Shown here: positions 29,123 through 38,699 of the stretch, piece by piece | How positions within the stretch are numbered: position 1 is the first letter of the stretch | Layout of the letters: every line of letters begins with the position of its first letter | NCBI RefSeq assembly: GCF_003205495.1 | Contig: NZ_QJRX01000001.1 | Coordinates: 124,001 to 188,000 of the forward strand | DNA: 64,000 nt | Source: Aquipseudomonas alcaligenes | Lineage (GTDB): Bacteria > Pseudomonadota > Gammaproteobacteria > Pseudomonadales > Pseudomonadaceae | Direction: 5' to 3' | The notes under the pieces: generated by a model | What the model saw: only the letters and a program-made list of their open reading frames with translations | Told to the model about the DNA's origin: nothing | Database searches by the model: none | Position numbers and translations under genes: made by a program

Positions 29123-30271
29123 TCAACTCGCCGAGGCGGCCTTGGGCAGGATGTCGCTAGAGATCATTTCGCCGAACGGGCTGACGTAGCCGCGCGACGC
29201 CGGGCGTTCCGGCTGGGCGATGTCCAGGTGCGGGAACAGGAGCTCGGCGACCCGATACGACTCCTCCAAGTGCGGGTAGCCGGAGAAGATGAAGGTGTCG
29301 ATGCCGAGGTCGGCGTACTCCTTCACCCGCGCGGCCACGGTCGGGCCATCGCCGACCAGCGCGGTGCCGGCGCCGCCACGCACCAGGCCGACCCCGGCCC
29401 AGAGGTTGGGGCTGACTTCCAGGTTGTCCTTCTTGCCGCCATGCAAGGCGGCCATGCGCTGCTGGCCCACCGAGTCGAAGCGCGCCAGGGACGCCTGGGC
29501 ACGGTCGATGGTGTCCTGATCGAGGTGGCTGATCAGGCGGTCGGCGGCGGCCCAGGCCTCCTCGTTGGTTTCGCGCACGATCACGTGCAGGCGGATGCCG
29601 AAGCGCACCTCGCGACCCTGGGCCGCGGCTTTCGCGCGCACCTGGGCGATCTTCTCGGCCACCGCGGCCGGCGGCTCGCCCCAGGTCAGGTACAGCTCGA
29701 CCTGCTCGGCGGCGAGGTCTTGGGCGGCCTCGGAGGAGCCGCCGAAATACAGCGGCGGGCGCGGCTGCTGGAGCGGCGGGTAGAGCAGCTTGGCGCCCTG
29801 CACCTGGATGTGCTTGCCGGCGTAGTCGACCGTCTCGCCCTCCAGCACGCGGCGCCAGATGCGGGTGAACTCGACGGAGGCCTGGTAGCGCTCCTCGTGC
29901 GACAGGTGCAGACCGTCGCCGGCCAGCTCGTCCGGGTCGCCGCCGGTGACCAGGTTGAACAGCGCGCGGCCGCCCGACAGGCGATCCAGGGTAGCCGCCT
30001 GGCGCGCGGCCACGGTGGGCGAGATGATCCCCGGGCGCAGTGCGACCAGGAACTTGAGGTTCTGCGTCACCGGGATCAGCGAGGCGGCCACCAGCCAGGA
30101 GTCCTCGCAGGAACGCCCGGTGGGGATCAGCACGCCGCCGAAGCCAAGGCGGTCGGCAGCCTGGGCGATCTGGGTGAGGTAGCCGTGGTCGACGGCGCGC
30201 GCGCCTTCGGCGGTGCCGAGGTACTTGCCGTCGCCATGGGTGGGGAGGAACCAGAAAATATTCAGGCTCAT
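29123..30271 (-). CDS. ssuD: FMNH2-dependent alkanesulfonate monooxygenase
   Basis: The 382-residue protein matches SsuD in length and in motifs: [16 protein letters not shown], the SCEDSW segment with the active-site Cys, [42 protein letters not shown], and a C-terminal [11 protein letters not shown]. This bacterial-luciferase-family enzyme releases sulfite from alkanesulfonates using FMNH2 from SsuE. The start at 30271 is the family start. Confidence 0.97.
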   Translation of the reverse strand: MSLNIFWFLPTHGDGKYLGTAEGARAVDHGYLTQIAQAADRLGFGGVLIPTGRSCEDSWLVAASLIPVTQNLKFLVALRPGIISPTVAARQAATLDRLSGGRALFNLVTGGDPDELAGDGLHLSHEERYQASVEFTRIWRRVLEGETVDYAGKHIQVQGAKLLYPPLQQPRPPLYFGGSSEAAQDLAAEQVELYLTWGEPPAAVAEKIAQVRAKAAAQGREVRFGIRLHVIVRETNEEAWAAADRLISHLDQDTIDRAQASLARFDSVGQQRMAALHGGKKDNLEVSPNLWAGVGLVRGGAGTALVGDGPTVAARVKEYADLGIDTFIFSGYPHLEESYRVAELLFPHLDIAQPERPASRGYVSPFGEMISSDILPKAASAS

Positions 30272-30294
30272 GGAGTGGTCTCCTTGGTTATGCA

Positions 30295-30343
30295 GGGCCC
30301 GGATGCAATCCGGGTCGGAATTCCCGGATTGCATCCGGGCTAG
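30295..30343. repeat. REP-type inverted repeat (copy 3)
   Basis: GGGCCCGGATGCAATCCGGG is separated by 8 bp from CCCGGATTGCATCCGGGCTAG. Same family as 16586-16644. It lies in the ssuA-ssuD spacer next to a CCCTCTCCC-type repeat at 30365-30415. Confidence 0.75.
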
Positions 30344-30364
30344 TCGAATTCGTTGTGCTGTCTG

Positions 30365-30415
30365 CCCCCTCTCCCGGCCCTGCGGGCCACCCTCTCCCGC
30401 CAGCGGGAGAGGGAA
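30365..30415. repeat. CCCTCTCCC-type repeat between ssuA and ssuD
   Basis: Two CCCTCTCCC units and GGGAGAGGG form an imperfect hairpin (CCCTCTCCCGCCAGCGGGAGAGGG is its core, in two halves of 12). Same family as 22262-22286. Confidence 0.5.
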
Positions 30416-30456
30416 GAGCCGGTGCCACAGTCAGGGGCTGGGAATAGGGTTGGCCG

Positions 30457-31425
30457 TTACTGCTGCGCCACCTTGGCCGAGGCCGGAGGAGTCCAGATCA
30501 CGTCCTTGATGCTCAGGCGCTTGGGAGTCAGCTTGAGGTCGCTGAAGGTGTCGGCGATCTGCTGTTGCGCCTCGACCACATCCGGGGTGATGAGCTGCGC
30601 ACCGTAGGCCTGGCGCTCGACCGCCGTGCGGGTAATTTCCGGCGACAAGCCGAGCAGCGGCGCCACCTGGGCAGTCGCCTCGGCGCTGTTGGCGCGGGTC
30701 CACTCGCCAATGCCACGGATTTCCTCGACCAGCACGCTGACCACTTCCGGGTGCTTCTCGGCGTAGGGCCTGGCGGCCAGGTAGAACTGGTGGTTGGCCA
30801 CCAGACCTTCGCCATTGCGCAGGGTACGGGCCTGCAGCTGATGCTCGGCGGCGGCCTGGAAGGGGTCCCAGATCACCCAGGCATCGACGCTGCCACGCTC
30901 GAAGGCGGCCCGGGCATCGGCCGGCGGCAGGTACACGGGCTGGATGTCGCTGTACTTCAGGCCGGCGTCCTCCAGGGCGCGCACCAGCAGGTAATGCACG
31001 TTGGAGCCCTTGTTCAGGGCGATCTTCTTGCCCTTCAGCTCGCTCACCGATTTCAGTGCCGAGTCCTTGGGCACCAGGATCGCCTCGCTGGTCGGCGCCG
31101 GCGGCTCGTGGGCCACGTACAGCAGGTCGGCACCGGCAGCCTGGGCGAAGATCGGCGGCGCCTCGCCGGTGGTGCCGAAGTCGATCGAGCCGACGTTCAG
31201 CCCCTCGAGCAGCTGCGGGCCGCCGGGGAATTCGGTCCACTGCACCTCGATGCCCTGCTCGGCCAGGCGCTTCTCCAGCGAGCCCTTGGCCTTGAGCAGC
31301 ACCAGGGTGCCGTATTTCTGATAGCCGATCCGCAGGGTCTCGGCCTGAGCTTGAGTGATGGCGCCGAAGGAAATGGCCGCGGCAAACAGGGCGACCAGGC
31401 TCCGACGCAAAGTGATAGTGCGCAT
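30457..31425 (-). CDS. ssuA: Aliphatic sulfonate-binding periplasmic protein
   Basis: The 322-residue protein has a Sec signal (LRRSLVALFAAAISFGAITQAQA) and a type II periplasmic binding fold with LRIGYQKYGTL, LNVGSIDFGTTGEAPP, LKGKKIALNKGSNVHYLL and VDAWVIWDP. It delivers sulfonates to SsuBC. It contains no Cys and no Met after the initiator, a sulfur-sparing composition. It is clearly paralogous to the orphan binding protein at 40369. Confidence 0.96.
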   Translation of the reverse strand: MRTITLRRSLVALFAAAISFGAITQAQAETLRIGYQKYGTLVLLKAKGSLEKRLAEQGIEVQWTEFPGGPQLLEGLNVGSIDFGTTGEAPPIFAQAAGADLLYVAHEPPAPTSEAILVPKDSALKSVSELKGKKIALNKGSNVHYLLVRALEDAGLKYSDIQPVYLPPADARAAFERGSVDAWVIWDPFQAAAEHQLQARTLRNGEGLVANHQFYLAARPYAEKHPEVVSVLVEEIRGIGEWTRANSAEATAQVAPLLGLSPEITRTAVERQAYGAQLITPDVVEAQQQIADTFSDLKLTPKRLSIKDVIWTPPASAKVAQQ

Positions 31426-31529
31426 GGCGCTCTCCTTTGCAATTCGTGATTTGGGTGTCGGCCTGCTCGCCCGTTGGCGGGTGAGTAAGGAAGGGCGTTG
31501 CGTGTTTCGCGGGTTTCACCCGCGTCGGT

Positions 31530-32123
31530 TCAGATACTCCAGCGGGCATTCACCAGCCGGTCGTTCAACAGCTGCGGGTCGATCGGCCGGGGCCGGCGCG
31601 CCAGGGCGGAGAGCAACTGGTCCAGCGACTCGTCGAGACGCTCGCGCAGTTCGTCGTCGATGCGCGCGGGGAGGTCCCCTTCCGCATAGGCGATCTGCTT
31701 GTCCACGGCGAACACGCCGGGGAGCATTTCCTGGGCCTTGAGCGCGGCCAGCACCGGCTTCAGCGCATAGTCCACGGCCAGCAGGTGGGCCGGGCTGCCG
31801 CCACTGGCCAGCGGCAACACCGCCTTGTGCGCCAGGGCGCGTTCCGGCAGCAGGTCGAGCAGCACCTTCAGCGCACCGGTGAACGACGCCTTGTACACCG
31901 GCGTCGCCACCACCAGGCCGTCGGCACTGGCCACCGCTGCCTGCAGCTGCTGCACGGCGGGGCTGGCGAAGTCGGCGTGCAGCAGGGCCTCGGCCGGGAA
32001 ATCACGCACGCGCAGCAGGCTGACTTCCAGGCCGTGACCTTGCAGATGCTGGCGGGCGTACTCCAGCAGCAGCTCGGTGCGCGAGCGCGCCGAGGGGCTG
32101 CCGGACAACAGAACCACGTGCAT
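31530..32123 (-). CDS. ssuE: NADPH-dependent FMN reductase
   Basis: The 197-residue flavodoxin-fold protein has [15 protein letters not shown] (FMN phosphate loop) and [23 protein letters not shown], typical of SsuE/MsuE. It makes the FMNH2 used by SsuD. It starts 9 bp after the lsfA stop on the minus strand, so lsfA and ssuE are cotranscribed. Confidence 0.95.
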   Translation of the reverse strand: MHVVLLSGSPSARSRTELLLEYARQHLQGHGLEVSLLRVRDFPAEALLHADFASPAVQQLQAAVASADGLVVATPVYKASFTGALKVLLDLLPERALAHKAVLPLASGGSPAHLLAVDYALKPVLAALKAQEMLPGVFAVDKQIAYAEGDLPARIDDELRERLDESLDQLLSALARRPRPIDPQLLNDRLVNARWSI

Positions 32124-32132
32124 GGCGGCTCC

Positions 32133-32771
<639 letters not shown>

Positions 32772-32836
32772 GGTGTTGCTCCTTGGCGGTTCGTTGCGTG
32801 GGGCTCACTATTGCTCAGGAACGAAATGGAATAAAA

Positions 32837-32860
32837 GAATAAATAACGATTTATTTATTC
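32837..32860. promoter_or_regulatory. 24-bp palindromic operator candidate (site 1, lsfA/cysP)
   Basis: Perfect 10-bp arms GAATAAATAA and TTATTTATTC flank a CGAT centre. Read on the minus strand it shares 20 of 24 positions with the site at 45464-45487, including the 11-bp core ATAAATCGTTA. It lies 66 bp upstream of lsfA in the divergent spacer. CysB is a candidate binder on biological grounds. Confidence 0.65.
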
Positions 32861-32911
32861 CATAAAGAGATATGCGAGCTCCGATAAAAAGACATAAGCA
32901 TCTAATCAATT

Positions 32912-32926
32912 ATTCTTTCAAAGAAT
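32912..32926. promoter_or_regulatory. ATTC-N7-GAAT palindrome upstream of cysP
   Basis: ATTCTTTCAAAGAAT is the core of a 19-bp palindrome with 9-bp perfect arms at 32910-32928. The same ATTC-N4-AAAGAAT pattern occurs at 45453-45467 upstream of oscA-sbp. It lies about 50 bp before the cysP-like start, near the expected promoter. Confidence 0.55.
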
Positions 32927-32976
32927 AAAAATCCGCTTCTATAGTCGGCGGCGTTATCCGAATCCAAGGACGTCCG

Positions 32977-33972
32977 ATGAAACGCCTACTGCCCCTTTCC
33001 CTGCTGGCCGCCGGCTTCGCCCTGGCCACTTCCGCCCAGGCGGCGACCCTGCTCAACGTCTCCTACGACGTGATGCGCGACTTCTACAAGGACTACAACG
33101 CCGCCTTCCAGAAGCACTGGCAGGCCGAAGGCGGCCAGCCGCTGCAGATCCAGATGTCCCACGGCGGTTCGAGCAAGCAGGCGCGCGCTGTGATCGACGG
33201 CCTGGCCGCCGATGTGATCACCATGAACATGGCCACCGACATCAACGCCCTCGCCGACCACGGCGGCCTGGTGCCGCATGACTGGGCCGCGCGCCTGCCG
33301 GACAACAGCGCGCCCTTCACCTCCGCCACCGTGTTCATCGTGCGCAAGGGCAACCCCAAGGGCCTGCAGGACTGGCCGGACCTGCTCAAGGACGGCGTGC
33401 AGGTGGTGGTCCCCAACCCCAAGACCTCGGGCAACGGCCGCTACACCTACCTGTCCGCCTGGGGCTACGTGCTGCAGAACGGCGGCGACGAGAGCAAGGC
33501 CCGCGACTTCGTCGGCAAGCTGTTCAAGCAGGCGCCGGTGCTGGACACCGGCGGCCGCGCCGCCACCACCACCTTCATCCAGAACCAGATCGGCGATGTG
33601 CTGGTGACCTTCGAGAACGAGGCCGAGATGATCGCCCGCGAGTTCGGCCGCGGCAGCTTCGAGGTGGTCTACCCGACGGTTTCCGCCGAAGCCGAGCCGC
33701 CGGTGGCGGTGGTCGACAAGGTGGTGGACAGGAAGGGCACCCGCGCCGAGGCCGAGGCCTACCTGAAGTACCTGTGGTCGGAGCAGGGCCAGCGCATCGC
33801 CGCCAACAACTACCTGCGCCCGCGCAACGAGAAGATCCTCGCCGAGTTCGCCGACCGCTTCCCCACGGTGACCTTCTTCAACGTGAACCAGACCTTCGGC
33901 GACTGGCCGAGCATCCAGAAGACCCACTTCAACGATGGCGGCGTGTTCGACCAGATATACACCGCACAGTGA
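32977..33972 (+). CDS. cysP: Periplasmic sulfate-binding protein (CysP-like paralogue)
   Basis: The 331-residue protein has a Sec signal (MKRLLPLSLLAAGFALATSAQA). Sulfate-binding signatures are [43 protein letters not shown] and [13 protein letters not shown]. It should feed sulfate or thiosulfate to a CysTWA permease. No permease is adjacent, so it may use the one at 46938-49632 or one elsewhere. Unlike the Sbp at 45867 it retains five Met in the mature part. The choice of cysP over sbp is inference. Confidence 0.88.
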   Translation: MKRLLPLSLLAAGFALATSAQAATLLNVSYDVMRDFYKDYNAAFQKHWQAEGGQPLQIQMSHGGSSKQARAVIDGLAADVITMNMATDINALADHGGLVPHDWAARLPDNSAPFTSATVFIVRKGNPKGLQDWPDLLKDGVQVVVPNPKTSGNGRYTYLSAWGYVLQNGGDESKARDFVGKLFKQAPVLDTGGRAATTTFIQNQIGDVLVTFENEAEMIAREFGRGSFEVVYPTVSAEAEPPVAVVDKVVDRKGTRAEAEAYLKYLWSEQGQRIAANNYLRPRNEKILAEFADRFPTVTFFNVNQTFGDWPSIQKTHFNDGGVFDQIYTAQ

Positions 33973-33976
33973 CACC

Positions 33977-34007
33977 AGGAAGCCCGGCAAATGCCGGGCT
34001 TCCTGTT
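33977..34007 (+). terminator. Rho-independent terminator of cysP
   Basis: AGGAAGCCCGGC-AAAT-GCCGGGCTTCCT is followed by GTTT, immediately after the cysP stop. The minus-strand gene at 34016 ends beside it. Confidence 0.8.
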
Positions 34008-34015
34008 TGCGCCCC

Positions 34016-34417
34016 TCATACCACCACCGGCTCGGAGCGTTTCAGGCCCATCAGCTCCAGCTCGATGAACAGCAGCACCAGCAGCGCCTGGCCGATGACG
34101 AAGATGTGGCCGAGCAGGTTGGGCGCGATCCAGCCGGCAATCAGCAACAGCAGGCTGTCCACCACCCACAGCGCGTTGACGGCCAGCACGGCCCACACCA
34201 GCAGGCGGTTGACCGTCTCGCCACTGCTCAGCCACAGCAGGAACAGCCCGAGCGGCAACAGGGCCAGGCCGCTGCCGAGCAGCAGCTCACGCGGCAGCGC
34301 CAGCAGCTCGGCCAGCCAGGCGCTGGCCAGCACCAGCAGGGAGCCGGTGGCCAGGCCGACCAGGCCATCGGCGAACAGGGCGCGGCGCAGCAAGGGTGAA
34401 GCATTCAGGGTATGCAT
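34016..34417 (-). CDS. Four-helix membrane protein of unknown function
   Basis: The 133-residue protein is mostly hydrophobic with four predicted membrane helices and no conserved catalytic motif. I do not recognise the family. It is divergent from the XRE/MmyB-type regulator at 34543 with a palindrome between them, so it may be the regulator's target. Confidence 0.75.
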   Translation of the reverse strand: MHTLNASPLLRRALFADGLVGLATGSLLVLASAWLAELLALPRELLLGSGLALLPLGLFLLWLSSGETVNRLLVWAVLAVNALWVVDSLLLLIAGWIAPNLLGHIFVIGQALLVLLFIELELMGLKRSEPVVV

Positions 34418-34489
34418 GGCGAATCCTCCAGAAGAGAGCGCCGGATTGGCGCCTGGGCATAGGGTTCTCCCACTGCGGGCAGCGCGTCG

Positions 34490-34506
34490 ATTACCTGGCA
34501 GGTAAT
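34490..34506. promoter_or_regulatory. Operator-like palindrome between membrane protein and XRE regulator
   Basis: ATTACCTGGCAGGTAAT has perfect 7-bp arms around GGC. It lies in the 125-bp divergent spacer, 37 bp before the regulator start. Binding by the XRE protein is inferred. Confidence 0.5.
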
Positions 34507-34542
34507 GGTCGCCGTGCAGCTGCTGGTCTATCGTCCGAACCC

Positions 34543-35337
34543 ATGAACACAGCCAATCACCCCGTCGGCGCCCTGTTGCGCCAGTGGCGCCAGCGTCGCC
34601 GCCTGAGCCAGCTCGACCTGGCCTGCGAGGCGGACATCTCCACCCGCCACCTGAGCTTCGTCGAGACCGGCCGCGCCCTGCCCAGCCGCGAGATGCTGCT
34701 GCACCTGGCCGAGCAGCTGGAAATTCCCCTGCGCGAGCGCAACCGCCTGCTCAGTGCCGCCGGCTACGCGCCGCTGTACAGCCAGCACACGCTGGACGAC
34801 CCGGCCCTGGCCGCCGCCCGCGCCGCCATCGAGCAGCTGCTCAAGGCCCACGAGCCCTACCCGGCGCTGACCATCGACCGCCAGTGGAACCTGCTGGCGG
34901 CCAACGCCGCGGTGGCGCCCTTCCTCGCCGGCGTGCCGGCCGAGCTGCTCGGCCCGCCGCTCAACGTGCTGCGCATTTCCCTGCACCCGCACGGCCTGGC
35001 GCCACGCATCGTCAACCTGGCGCAGTGGCGCGCCTACCTGCTGATGCGCCTGCAGCACGACATCGACATCAGCGGCGACCCGCAGCTGGTGGCGCTGCAA
35101 GAGGAGCTGCTGAGCTATCCCGCGCCGGCCGAGAAGGCCGAGCCGCAGCCGGAGAACGTGCTGATGCCGCTGCAGCTGCGCACCGAGCAGGGTGTGCTCA
35201 GCATGATCAGCACCGTCACGGTGTTCGGCACGCCCAACGACGTGACGCTGGCCGAGCTGGCGCTGGAGACCTTCTTCCCGGCCGACGAGAGCAGTGCCGC
35301 GTATCTGCGCCAGCTGGCCGCTTCGTCGCCCGGCTGA
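34543..35337 (+). CDS. XRE family regulator with MmyB-like ligand-binding domain
   Basis: The 264-residue protein has an N-terminal helix-turn-helix at about 8-65 (LLRQWRQRRRLSQLDLACEADISTRHLSFVETGRALPSREMLLHLAEQL) and a C-terminal PAS-like MmyB domain (PYPALTIDRQWNLLAANAA). Members of this family are thought to bind fatty-acid-like ligands. The ATG at 34543 starts directly before the first helix. It is divergent from the membrane protein gene. Confidence 0.88.
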   Translation: MNTANHPVGALLRQWRQRRRLSQLDLACEADISTRHLSFVETGRALPSREMLLHLAEQLEIPLRERNRLLSAAGYAPLYSQHTLDDPALAAARAAIEQLLKAHEPYPALTIDRQWNLLAANAAVAPFLAGVPAELLGPPLNVLRISLHPHGLAPRIVNLAQWRAYLLMRLQHDIDISGDPQLVALQEELLSYPAPAEKAEPQPENVLMPLQLRTEQGVLSMISTVTVFGTPNDVTLAELALETFFPADESSAAYLRQLAASSPG

Positions 35338-35405
35338 GGCCGGCGCTTGCAGGGCGCCAGCGGAGCCGCCATCCTGACCGCCCCCTCAGGAACGCGGACT
35401 GCACC

Positions 35406-36026
35406 ATGCTCGAACTCGTCTCGGTCATCACCATCACCCTGCTCGCGGTGATCAGCCCCGGCGCCGACTTCGCCATGGTCAGCCGCAACAGCATGTTCCT
35501 CTCGCGCCGCGCCGGCCTGCTCACGGCGCTGGGCATCAGCCTCGGCGTGCTGGTCCATGTGACCTATTCGATGCTCGGCATCGGCCTGCTGATTTCGCAG
35601 TCGATCCTGCTGTTCAACCTGGTCAAGTTCGCCGGCGCCGCCTACCTGATCTGGCTCGGCATCGGCATGCTGCGCAGCCGCAAGCTCGACCCGCAGCAGG
35701 TAGTCGCCGCGCCGCAGCTGAGCGACTGGCAGGCGCTGCGCGTGGGCTTCCTGACCAATGCACTGAACCCCAAGACCACGCTGTTCGTGGTCGCCCTGTT
35801 CACCCAGGTGATCAGCCCGGACACCGCCCCCCTGACCCAGCTCGGCTACGGCCTGTTCATGGCCGTCGCCCACCTGTTCTGGTTCGCCCTGGTGGCCTAC
35901 GGCCTGTCCTCGGAGGCGGCGCGCGGCTTCGTCGCCCGCAGCCGGCACCTGATCGAACGCGCCATCGGCGGCGTGCTGGTAGCGCTGGGCCTGGGCCTGG
36001 CCGCCTCGTCGTTGCAGCGCAGCTAA
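35406..36026 (+). CDS. LysE/RhtB family amino acid exporter
   Basis: The 206-residue protein has six hydrophobic helices and the RhtB family start (ITLLAVISPGADFAMVSRNSMFLSRRAGLLTALGISLGVLVH) with the LNPKTTLF motif mid-protein. It exports amino acids such as threonine or homoserine; the substrate cannot be told from sequence. It lies 68 bp after the XRE regulator. Confidence 0.9.
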   Translation: MLELVSVITITLLAVISPGADFAMVSRNSMFLSRRAGLLTALGISLGVLVHVTYSMLGIGLLISQSILLFNLVKFAGAAYLIWLGIGMLRSRKLDPQQVVAAPQLSDWQALRVGFLTNALNPKTTLFVVALFTQVISPDTAPLTQLGYGLFMAVAHLFWFALVAYGLSSEAARGFVARSRHLIERAIGGVLVALGLGLAASSLQRS

Positions 36027-36052
36027 AAAAACCGGGCCATAGGGCCCGGAAA
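36026..36052 (-). terminator. Terminator of the second sulfonate-type ABC operon
   Basis: Read on the minus strand, CCGGGCCCTATGGCCCGG is followed by seven T. It lies just after the ATPase gene stop at 36074 and abuts the exporter gene stop. Confidence 0.8.
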
Positions 36053-36073
36053 TGCTTCCACCTTGAGGTTCGT

Positions 36074-36793
36074 TTACAGCGTCAGCTCGGTCAGCGCCTC
36101 GCCACGCAGGTACGCCAGCTCAGCCGCGCGGCGGTCGCGCGGGTGGGGCAGCGGCACCGCCAGCTCGCGCTGGATGCGACTGGGGCTGCCGCCGAGGATC
36201 AGCACCCGGTCGCTGAGATAGAAGGCTTCGTCGAGATCGTGGGTGACCAGCAGCAGGGCGATGCCATAGCGGTCCGCCAGGCCCACCACCAGGTCCTGCA
36301 GCTTCATGCGGGTGAAGGCGTCCACCGCGCTGAACGGCTCGTCCAGCAGCAGCACCTGCGGGCGCTGGTACAGGCCGCGGGCGATGGCCACGCGCTGGGC
36401 CATGCCGCCGGAGAGCTGCTTGGGCAGCTTGCCGCCCTGGCCGGCCAGGCCGACATCCTCCAGCAATTGCTCGATCCACTGCGCATCGGCGCCACGGCCA
36501 TCGGCGAAGCCGACGTTCTGCGCCACGTTCAGCCAGGGCAGCAGGCGCGGCTCCTGAAACACCACGCCGATTCCCGTGCCACCACCGAAATCCAGCAACG
36601 GGTTATGCGCCAGGCCGCCGGTGAAATCCTGGTCGAGGCCGGCAGCGATGCGCAGCAGCGTGCTCTTGCCGCAGCCGCTGGGGCCGAGCAGGCTGACGAT
36701 TTCGCCCGGTGCCAGGCTCAGGTCGATATCGTCCAGCACGCGCTGGCCGGCGAAGGCCTTGCGGATGCCACGTAGCTCCAGCAATGCGCTCAT
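36074..36793 (-). CDS. Nitrate/sulfonate/taurine-type ABC transporter ATP-binding protein
   Basis: The 239-residue ATPase has Walker A GPSGCGKST, the variant signature LSGGMAQRVAIARGL, Walker [13 protein letters not shown] and LLVTHD. It belongs to the SsuB/TauB/AtsC family. It is the last gene of a minus-strand operon encoding porin, binding protein, permease and ATPase. The location in the sulfur region suggests sulfonate or sulfate-ester import. Confidence 0.92.
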   Translation of the reverse strand: MSALLELRGIRKAFAGQRVLDDIDLSLAPGEIVSLLGPSGCGKSTLLRIAAGLDQDFTGGLAHNPLLDFGGGTGIGVVFQEPRLLPWLNVAQNVGFADGRGADAQWIEQLLEDVGLAGQGGKLPKQLSGGMAQRVAIARGLYQRPQVLLLDEPFSAVDAFTRMKLQDLVVGLADRYGIALLLVTHDLDEAFYLSDRVLILGGSPSRIQRELAVPLPHPRDRRAAELAYLRGEALTELTL

Positions 36794-36794
36794 C

Positions 36795-37625
36795 TCAGCC
36801 CTCCCCGCCGACGAAGCTGTCGCGCCAGTGCAGCGCGCGGGTCTCCAGCCGTTTGAGCAGGCCGTCGCTGAGCTTGCCGAGCACGGCCAGCAGGAGGATG
36901 GCGGCGATCACCAGGTCCGGTCGCGAAGTCTCGCGGCCATCGCTGAGCAGGTAGCCAAGGCCCTGGGTGGCGGCGATCAGTTCGGCGGCAACGAGGAACA
37001 TCCAGCTCAGGCTGAGCGCCCCGCGCAGGCCGGTGAACAGGCTCGGCAGCGCCGCCGGTAGGAGGATGCGCCGGGTCAGCTCGACGCCGGACAGGCGATG
37101 CAGGCGGCCCACCTCGACCAGCTTGCGGTCGACATTGCGGATGCCGGCGAGCAGCGCCAGGTAGACCGGGAAGAAGGCACCGAGGGCGATCAGCACCACC
37201 TTGGGCGTTTCGTCGATGCCCAGCCATAGCAGCAGCAACGGCACCCAGGCCAGGCTGGGAATCGCCCGCAGGGCCTGGAAGGTCGGTTCCAGGTAGCTCT
37301 CGGCGCGCCGGCTGAGGCCGACCCAGGCGCCGATCAGCACGGCCAGCGCCGCGCCGATGGCGAAGCCGGCGGCGACCCGCGCCAGGCTGACGCCGATATG
37401 CCCCCACAGCTCACCCCCGGCGGCCAGCCACCAGAGGGTCTGGCCGACCTGGCTGGGCGCCGGCAGCTGGTGCGCGGGTATCCAGTCCAGGCGTACCAGC
37501 GCCTCCAGCAGCACCAGCACGGCCAGCGGCAGCACCAGTCCGCGCCAGTGGCCCAGCCATGGGCGCCGGACGATCAGTGCGGCGTCGCTGTCGACGCGCG
37601 CGCCGAGCAGGCTACTCGCGGGCAT
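36795..37625 (-). CDS. Nitrate/sulfonate/taurine-type ABC transporter permease
   Basis: The 276-residue membrane protein has about six helices and the EAA loop VGRLHRLSGVELTRRILLPAALPSL. It is an SsuC/TauC/AtsB-type permease. It ends 1 bp before the ATPase start, which indicates translational coupling. Confidence 0.92.
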   Translation of the reverse strand: MPASSLLGARVDSDAALIVRRPWLGHWRGLVLPLAVLVLLEALVRLDWIPAHQLPAPSQVGQTLWWLAAGGELWGHIGVSLARVAAGFAIGAALAVLIGAWVGLSRRAESYLEPTFQALRAIPSLAWVPLLLLWLGIDETPKVVLIALGAFFPVYLALLAGIRNVDRKLVEVGRLHRLSGVELTRRILLPAALPSLFTGLRGALSLSWMFLVAAELIAATQGLGYLLSDGRETSRPDLVIAAILLLAVLGKLSDGLLKRLETRALHWRDSFVGGEG

Positions 37626-37631
37626 GGCTCA

Positions 37632-38621
37632 CTACTCCGTCTTGGCCAGCGGCTGGCCAATCACGCCGGCGGCCAGCTGCGGACTGATCAGCTGGTCGAC
37701 CACCGCAGCCACGTCGGTACCCGGGCGCACCAGCTGCTCGTCGAGCAGGATCGGCGCGGCGGCCTTCAGCGCGGCGACGTGCTCGGCCCCCGGCTGCGGG
37801 TTGCTGAAGTCGGTGCGCGACAGCTGCAGCCTGGCCACTTCCAGCGGCAGCTTGGCCTCCCTGGCCAGCAGTTCGGCAGTCTGCTGCGGATGGGCGAGGG
37901 TCCACTGGCGCGCCTCTTCATAGGCGGCGATGACCTTGCCGATCAGCTGCGGCTGCTCCTTGAGGAAGCGGTCGCTGACGTTGAGCACGCCGTAGCTGTT
38001 GAACGCGACGTTGCGATAGAGCAGACGCGAGCCGGCCTGCAGCTGGCTGGCGGCCAGGTGCGGATCGAGGCCGGACCAGGCGTCCACGTCGCCGCGCTCC
38101 AGGGCAACGCGGCCGTCCGGGTGCTGCAGGTGGACGATCTCCACGTCGCCCTTGCCCAGGCCGGCCGTGTTCAGGCTGCGCAGGAGGAACAGGTAGGGAT
38201 CGGTGCCCTTGGTGGCGGCGATCTTCTTGCCCTTGAGGTCGGCCAGGCTCTTGATCGACGAGTCCTTGGGCACGGCCAGGGCGGTCCATTCCGGACGGCT
38301 GGCGATGTACACGGTCTTCACCGGGCTGCCGTTGGCACGGCTGAGCACGGCGGCCAGGCCGGCGGTGGAGGCGAAGTCGATGCTGCCGCCATTGAGGTAT
38401 TCGAGGGAACGGTTGCTGCCCTGGCTGAACACCCACTTCACGGCGATGCCATCGGCGGCCAGGCGTTTTTCCAAAATGCCCTGGTCTTTCAGCACCAGGC
38501 TGGTCGGCGCGTAGTAGGCGTAGTCGAGACGGACTTCCTGGGGCGCGGCGGCCTGCGTGCCCAGCGGCAGGGTGGCGGCCAGCAGCGCGGCGAGCAGATG
38601 ACGGGGTTTGAAGCTTTTCAT
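37632..38621 (-). CDS. SsuA/TauA-like substrate-binding protein of the second ABC system
   Basis: The 329-residue protein has a Sec signal ending GTQAAAP. It has the NMT1/SsuA fold, with VRLDYAYYAPTSLVLKDQGILEKRL, LNGGSIDFAST, LKGKKIAATKGTDPYLFLL and VDAWSGLDPHLAAS. It diverges from SsuA in the ligand region, so the substrate is probably a different organosulfur compound. It has no Cys and no Met after the start. Confidence 0.9.
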   Translation of the reverse strand: MKSFKPRHLLAALLAATLPLGTQAAAPQEVRLDYAYYAPTSLVLKDQGILEKRLAADGIAVKWVFSQGSNRSLEYLNGGSIDFASTAGLAAVLSRANGSPVKTVYIASRPEWTALAVPKDSSIKSLADLKGKKIAATKGTDPYLFLLRSLNTAGLGKGDVEIVHLQHPDGRVALERGDVDAWSGLDPHLAASQLQAGSRLLYRNVAFNSYGVLNVSDRFLKEQPQLIGKVIAAYEEARQWTLAHPQQTAELLAREAKLPLEVARLQLSRTDFSNPQPGAEHVAALKAAAPILLDEQLVRPGTDVAAVVDQLISPQLAAGVIGQPLAKTE

Positions 38622-38699
38622 GGGGAATCTCCCTGGACTCTGGGTGAGACCTTCCCGGCCGATGGCGGCCGGGTCAGGAGAAAGGTGAGGCCTGGCCGG

